Part shown: positions 31,718 through 33,718 of the stretch, in pieces
Layout: each line of letters opens with the position of its first letter
Numbering within the stretch: the first letter of the stretch is position 1
Source of the DNA: Streptomyces albidus (ex Kaewkla and Franco 2022)
GTDB lineage: Bacteria; Actinomycetota; Actinomycetes; Streptomycetales; Streptomycetaceae
Length of the DNA stretch: 33,718 nt
Direction: 5' to 3'
NCBI RefSeq assembly: GCF_013870515.1
Contig: NZ_JACBXA010000039.1
Coordinates: 1-33,718, forward strand
The notes under the pieces: generated by a model
Told to the model about the DNA's origin: nothing
The model's input: only the letters and a program-made list of their open reading frames with translations
Databases searched by the model: none
Program-made: the position numbers and the translations under genes

Positions 31718-32231
31718 AGAGTTGACCCCCTCGGGTCCCACTCGGGACTCGGAACGGTTGGTCAGTCCTGCCTGAAGCGCCCGGAAGGCCCGTCAACGCG
31801 GGTCGGAAGGACGTGCTCATTACTTGAAGAACTCAACAGCGTGATCCGCCGCCCGTGACGCCGTGACGATGCCGGTTGAGGTGAGTGGAGATCCGTCGGC
31901 AGCAGTAGTCAGCAGAGCTGGCTGCATCGGACGTAGTGCCACGATCCGCGGGGTTGGCCCCGCGAGGAGCGTGAGTCGCTGAGCTGGACCGACGTGAAAG
32001 AACCCGTGAGCGCGACCTTAGTGACGCGATGAAGGCCCAGGAGGGATCTCCCCGGGCCGGTAGCGACCGCACACGGACACTGAGATCTGGCAGCCCGGGC
32101 TGGGGAGCCCGTAGTGCCGCGCCACCACCCGATTCACCGCAGCCCTGCGTTGCACGTCGCTGCCATCCCCCACCGCCTGCGGGTGCTGCCGGGATGGCGT
32201 CGGCGTGGGGAAGCAGGACGCCCCAACACAT
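31718..32231. other. Intergenic region before the spd-like cluster
   Basis: About 500 bases between the GntR gene and the first small plus-strand gene. It has one doubtful 37-codon frame (31869-31982, ATG to TGA) with no ribosome site. The ORFs at 32029 and 32114 are shadow-like. Part of it is probably an untranslated leader or promoter region of the cluster. Confidence 0.4.
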
Positions 32232-32269
32232 CAGCGCGCCGTCCGGAGTTGGAGCTCCGGACGGCGCTG
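32232..32269 (+). promoter_or_regulatory. Leader hairpin before small coupled genes
   Basis: The arms CCGTCCGGAG (32239-32248) and CTCCGGACGG (32255-32264) pair perfectly and continue with CAGCG/CGCTG after a two-base bulge. It lies 25 bases before the first start codon with its strong AGGAGGA site. A transcription attenuator or an operator is possible. Confidence 0.45.
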
Positions 32270-32293
32270 AACAGGACCTATGTAGGAGGACCT

Positions 32294-32401
32294 GTGATCG
32301 CCAGCATGACACGCGCCGTCTTAGCGGCGCAGCCCACCGACTCCGGCCCCGACATGGATGAGGCCCTGCGCCGCGTGCGGCCCGGGGGTGGTTCCCGGTG
32401 A
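32294..32401 (+). CDS. Tiny protein of spd-like cluster (35 aa)
   Basis: GTG 32294 has an excellent ribosome site, AGGAGGA, four bases upstream, and the stop overlaps the next gene as GTGA. The product (MTRAVLAAQPTD, DMDEALRRVRPGG) is short and has no recognised domain. The strong initiation signal and coupling are the reasons for calling it. Confidence 0.6.
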   Translation: MIASMTRAVLAAQPTDSGPDMDEALRRVRPGGGSR

Positions 32402-32529
32402 CGCCGGCAGAGCAGTTGGAAGCTGCCCGCCAGCAGAACGCTGCCGCCCTCGCCGCCTCGCAAGAGGCTGCGGCCCGGCTCGCCGAAGCGGCAGCCCAGG
32501 CCGCCGCCCAGCAGGGCGGAGAGAAGTGA
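32398..32529 (+). CDS. Tiny alanine/glutamine-rich helical protein (43 aa)
   Basis: Starts at GTG overlapping the previous stop (GTGA). The 43 residues are almost all Ala, Gln and Glu and would form one amphipathic helix (LEAARQQNAAALAASQEAAA). It resembles the small helical proteins of Streptomyces transfer regions but I cannot name a family. Confidence 0.6.
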   Translation: MTPAEQLEAARQQNAAALAASQEAAARLAEAAAQAAAQQGGEK

Positions 32530-32576
32530 GCAACGAGCCCGAGCACGGGCGGATCCCGGACGTGCGTACCGGGTGA
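32526..32576 (+). CDS. Possible 16-residue micro-ORF
   Basis: GTG 32526 overlaps the previous stop as GTGA and encodes 16 residues before TGA. It follows the same coupling pattern as the two genes before it and ends 24 bases before a perfect terminator hairpin. It could be a real micro-peptide or a chance frame. Confidence 0.35.
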   Translation: MSNEPEHGRIPDVRTG

Positions 32577-32599
32577 GTCCCTGTAGATCGTCAACCGCC

Positions 32600-32632
32600 G
32601 CGGGCCGCCCCAGACCATCTGGGGCGGCCCGC
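32600..32632 (+). terminator. Perfect 15-bp stem terminator
   Basis: The arms 32600-32614 and 32618-32632 pair without mismatch around a three-base loop, followed by CTGACTCTTC. It separates the tiny-ORF transcript from the membrane-protein genes downstream. Confidence 0.75.
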
Positions 32633-32654
32633 CTGACTCTTCGGGCTCTGCGCT

Positions 32655-32918
32655 GTGTCTGACGCTCCGTCCATCGACCGGGCCCGTGCCGCACAACGTG
32701 CGGGAGCGCGGTCCATCCGCACCTGCGGTCTGCACCACCCGGCCACCCGCGCGCTGCTGGCCGCCGCCGCACATGTGGCAGGCGCCGCCTACGCCGCTGG
32801 CCATCACGTACGCGACATCCACCCCACCACTTGGAAGGACCCCACCCGCCATGACCACTTCACGAACGCTCCTCTCCCTGGTCCCCGACGAGGACGAGCA
32901 GGAGCCCACCACCACTGA
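32655..32918 (+). CDS. Small hypothetical protein overlapping DUF6284 gene
   Basis: An 87-residue frame from GTG 32655. Codons up to about 32850 show strong third-position GC bias and give an Ala/His-rich sequence (ATRALLAAAAHVAGAAYAAGHHVRD) unlike a shadow. It overlaps the DUF6284 gene by 68 bases in another frame. No domain is recognised and the ribosome site is weak. Confidence 0.5.
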   Translation: MSDAPSIDRARAAQRAGARSIRTCGLHHPATRALLAAAAHVAGAAYAAGHHVRDIHPTTWKDPTRHDHFTNAPLPGPRRGRAGAHHH

Positions 32919-33126
32919 ACTGGACGCCATCGAGGCCGCGTTGCCGATCATGCAGGCCGAAGTCGAACTGCTCGACGTCGAGATCAGCCTCCTGGACCAG
33001 CCCGCTACCTCGTGGTCCGAGCGCCGTCGGCGCCGCGCCCACCGCGAACTGCTCGCCGCCCGCGTGAAGGTGGCCAACCAGGCGCGACTGCGAAGGCTCG
33101 CTGCGAACGCGCCGGAGGTGGCCTGA
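32851..33126 (+). CDS. DUF6284 family protein
   Basis: A 91-residue protein that I recognise as DUF6284: an acidic N terminus (VPDEDEQEPTTTELDAIEAA), the conserved LPIMQAEVELLDVEISLLDQP and a basic helical tail (ERRRRRAHRELLAARVKVAN). The family occurs almost only on Streptomyces plasmids and AICEs, close to spd genes. Its function is unknown. AAGGAC lies about 10 bases before the ATG. The stop overlaps the next start (TGATG). Confidence 0.8.
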   Translation: MTTSRTLLSLVPDEDEQEPTTTELDAIEAALPIMQAEVELLDVEISLLDQPATSWSERRRRRAHRELLAARVKVANQARLRRLAANAPEVA

Positions 33127-33320
33127 TGACCGCCTCCACACGTAAGCGCCATCGAAGCCTGCACAGGGAGCTGGCAAGTCCGCTCTTCCGCTGGGGCTTC
33201 ACCGTTGTCGCCCTGGCGTCCGTCGCTTTCGACAACCTCGGCTGCGCTCTCGTGGCCGGCGGTCTGGCCTGGGCGGGCTGGCGTCTGCACCGCACGCCCC
33301 GAAGGAGGCGCCGCCGATGA
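33126..33320 (+). CDS. Small membrane protein, spd-like
   Basis: A 64-residue protein with basic ends (TASTRKRHRS at the start, HRTPRRRRRR at the end) and a central hydrophobic region FRWGFTVVALASVAF plus GCALVAGGLAWAGW that could form two short membrane helices. It overlaps the neighbours by one and four bases. Position and size fit the small intermycelial spread (Spd) proteins of AICEs; the assignment is by context. Confidence 0.7.
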   Translation: MTASTRKRHRSLHRELASPLFRWGFTVVALASVAFDNLGCALVAGGLAWAGWRLHRTPRRRRRR

Positions 33321-33718
33321 CCAGCACACTCACCAACATCCTTGAAGGGCAGCCCGGGTGGCTGCCCTTCGTCGTTGCCCTCGCCGTCACCTTCCTCGTG
33401 CTGGCAGTCGGGATCACGCTCTTCGCCCGACGTCGCGGTAAGACACCGTGGCTGGCGGGGATCGGCCCGCAGGCCGTCGTCGCTCTGGGTGGTGTCGCGG
33501 TCTCCGTGCATGGCCTGTGGGGCTTCGCCCGCGACACCGCGCACCTCTCGCCGTGGCTGGCGGTGGCGTTCATCGCCGTGTTCGACGCGGCGGAGATGAC
33601 GCTTCTGGTCATGCTCTACCGAGCCGCCGACCCGAAGGTCGGCTGGACGGACGAGTTGCGGCTGATGCACCGCACCGCCTGGACCCTCGTGGCGTTCTCG
33701 TCGCTGATGAACGCCGTG
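33317..33718 (+). CDS. SpdB/DUF2637-like membrane protein, 3'-truncated by window edge
   Basis: 134 residues are visible and the frame is open at the window end. Predicted membrane helices are WLPFVVALAVTFLVLAVGIT, VVALGGVAVSVHGLWGF, WLAVAFIAVFDAAEMTLLV and TAWTLVAFSSLMNAV. The helices with AVFDAAEMTLL are characteristic of the DUF2637/SpdB-type proteins found in transfer clusters of Streptomyces plasmids and AICEs, which help plasmid spread between mycelial compartments. The start overlaps the previous stop (ATGA). Replication and transfer genes should follow outside the window. Confidence 0.75.
   Translation, partial: MTSTLTNILEGQPGWLPFVVALAVTFLVLAVGITLFARRRGKTPWLAGIGPQAVVALGGVAVSVHGLWGFARDTAHLSPWLAVAFIAVFDAAEMTLLVMLYRAADPKVGWTDELRLMHRTAWTLVAFSSLMNAV

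Overview
High GC, strong third-position GC bias, overlapping operons, a conservon, an ECF sigma/DGPF pair and typical actinobacterial terpene and P450 genes point to a Streptomyces (or close relative) chromosome. Positions 1-18033 look like ordinary chromosomal sequence; 18034-33718 is accessory DNA built around a tRNA-Pro integration site.

Chromosomal part. A 5'-truncated hypothetical gene is followed by a small hypothetical gene, a GNAT acetyltransferase, a SAM methyltransferase and a two-TOBE molbindin. A two-gene terpene operon (class I terpene synthase, then cytochrome P450) is read leftward. A complete conservon cvnABCDE (6141-10755, minus strand) follows: sensor-like ATPase, roadblock protein, DUF742 protein, small GTPase and a CYP157-type P450 that lacks the EXXR motif. 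Next come a STAS-PAS-ANTAR regulator, an ECF42-type sigma factor with its DGPF/YCII partner and a matching promoter, a secreted M23 peptidase, a Tat-exported endonuclease/exonuclease/phosphatase-fold protein and a secreted GH43-like protein.

Integration region. Two 59-bp near-identical direct repeats (20731-20789 and 24421-24479) each contain only the 3' half of tRNA-Pro(GGG), cut in the anticodon loop, next to different terminator hairpins. They bound a decayed element (about 20790-24420) with a DUF3800 gene, a GNAT fragment and an integrase fragment. Both fragments have lost their 5' ends at one shared junction, and the integrase has Trp where its catalytic Arg should be. A second element starts at 24480 and runs past the window end. 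The intact tRNA-Pro should lie to the right, outside the window.

Second element. Its left end carries GGGAGAA integrase-arm-like repeats and then the most interesting locus: a TnpB-like RuvC nuclease gene (24724-26103), a structured intergenic RNA region whose 3' part is an anti-repeat to the whole CRISPR repeat (26254-26281), and an array of 11 repeats (26351-26992). No cas1, cas2 or Cascade gene is present. This looks like a minimal type V system (V-U4/Cas12n-like) in which a TnpB effector and its omega-RNA appear to have been split into effector, tracrRNA and CRISPR array. To the right lie two DUF6233 genes, a HAD hydrolase, a translationally coupled operon (HTH-kinase, guanylate-kinase-like kinase, DUF1932 oxidoreductase), a GntR regulator with candidate operators, and a plus-strand cluster of tiny and membrane genes resembling the spd region of actinomycete integrative conjugative elements (AICEs). 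Replication, transfer, xis and int genes would be expected beyond position 33718.
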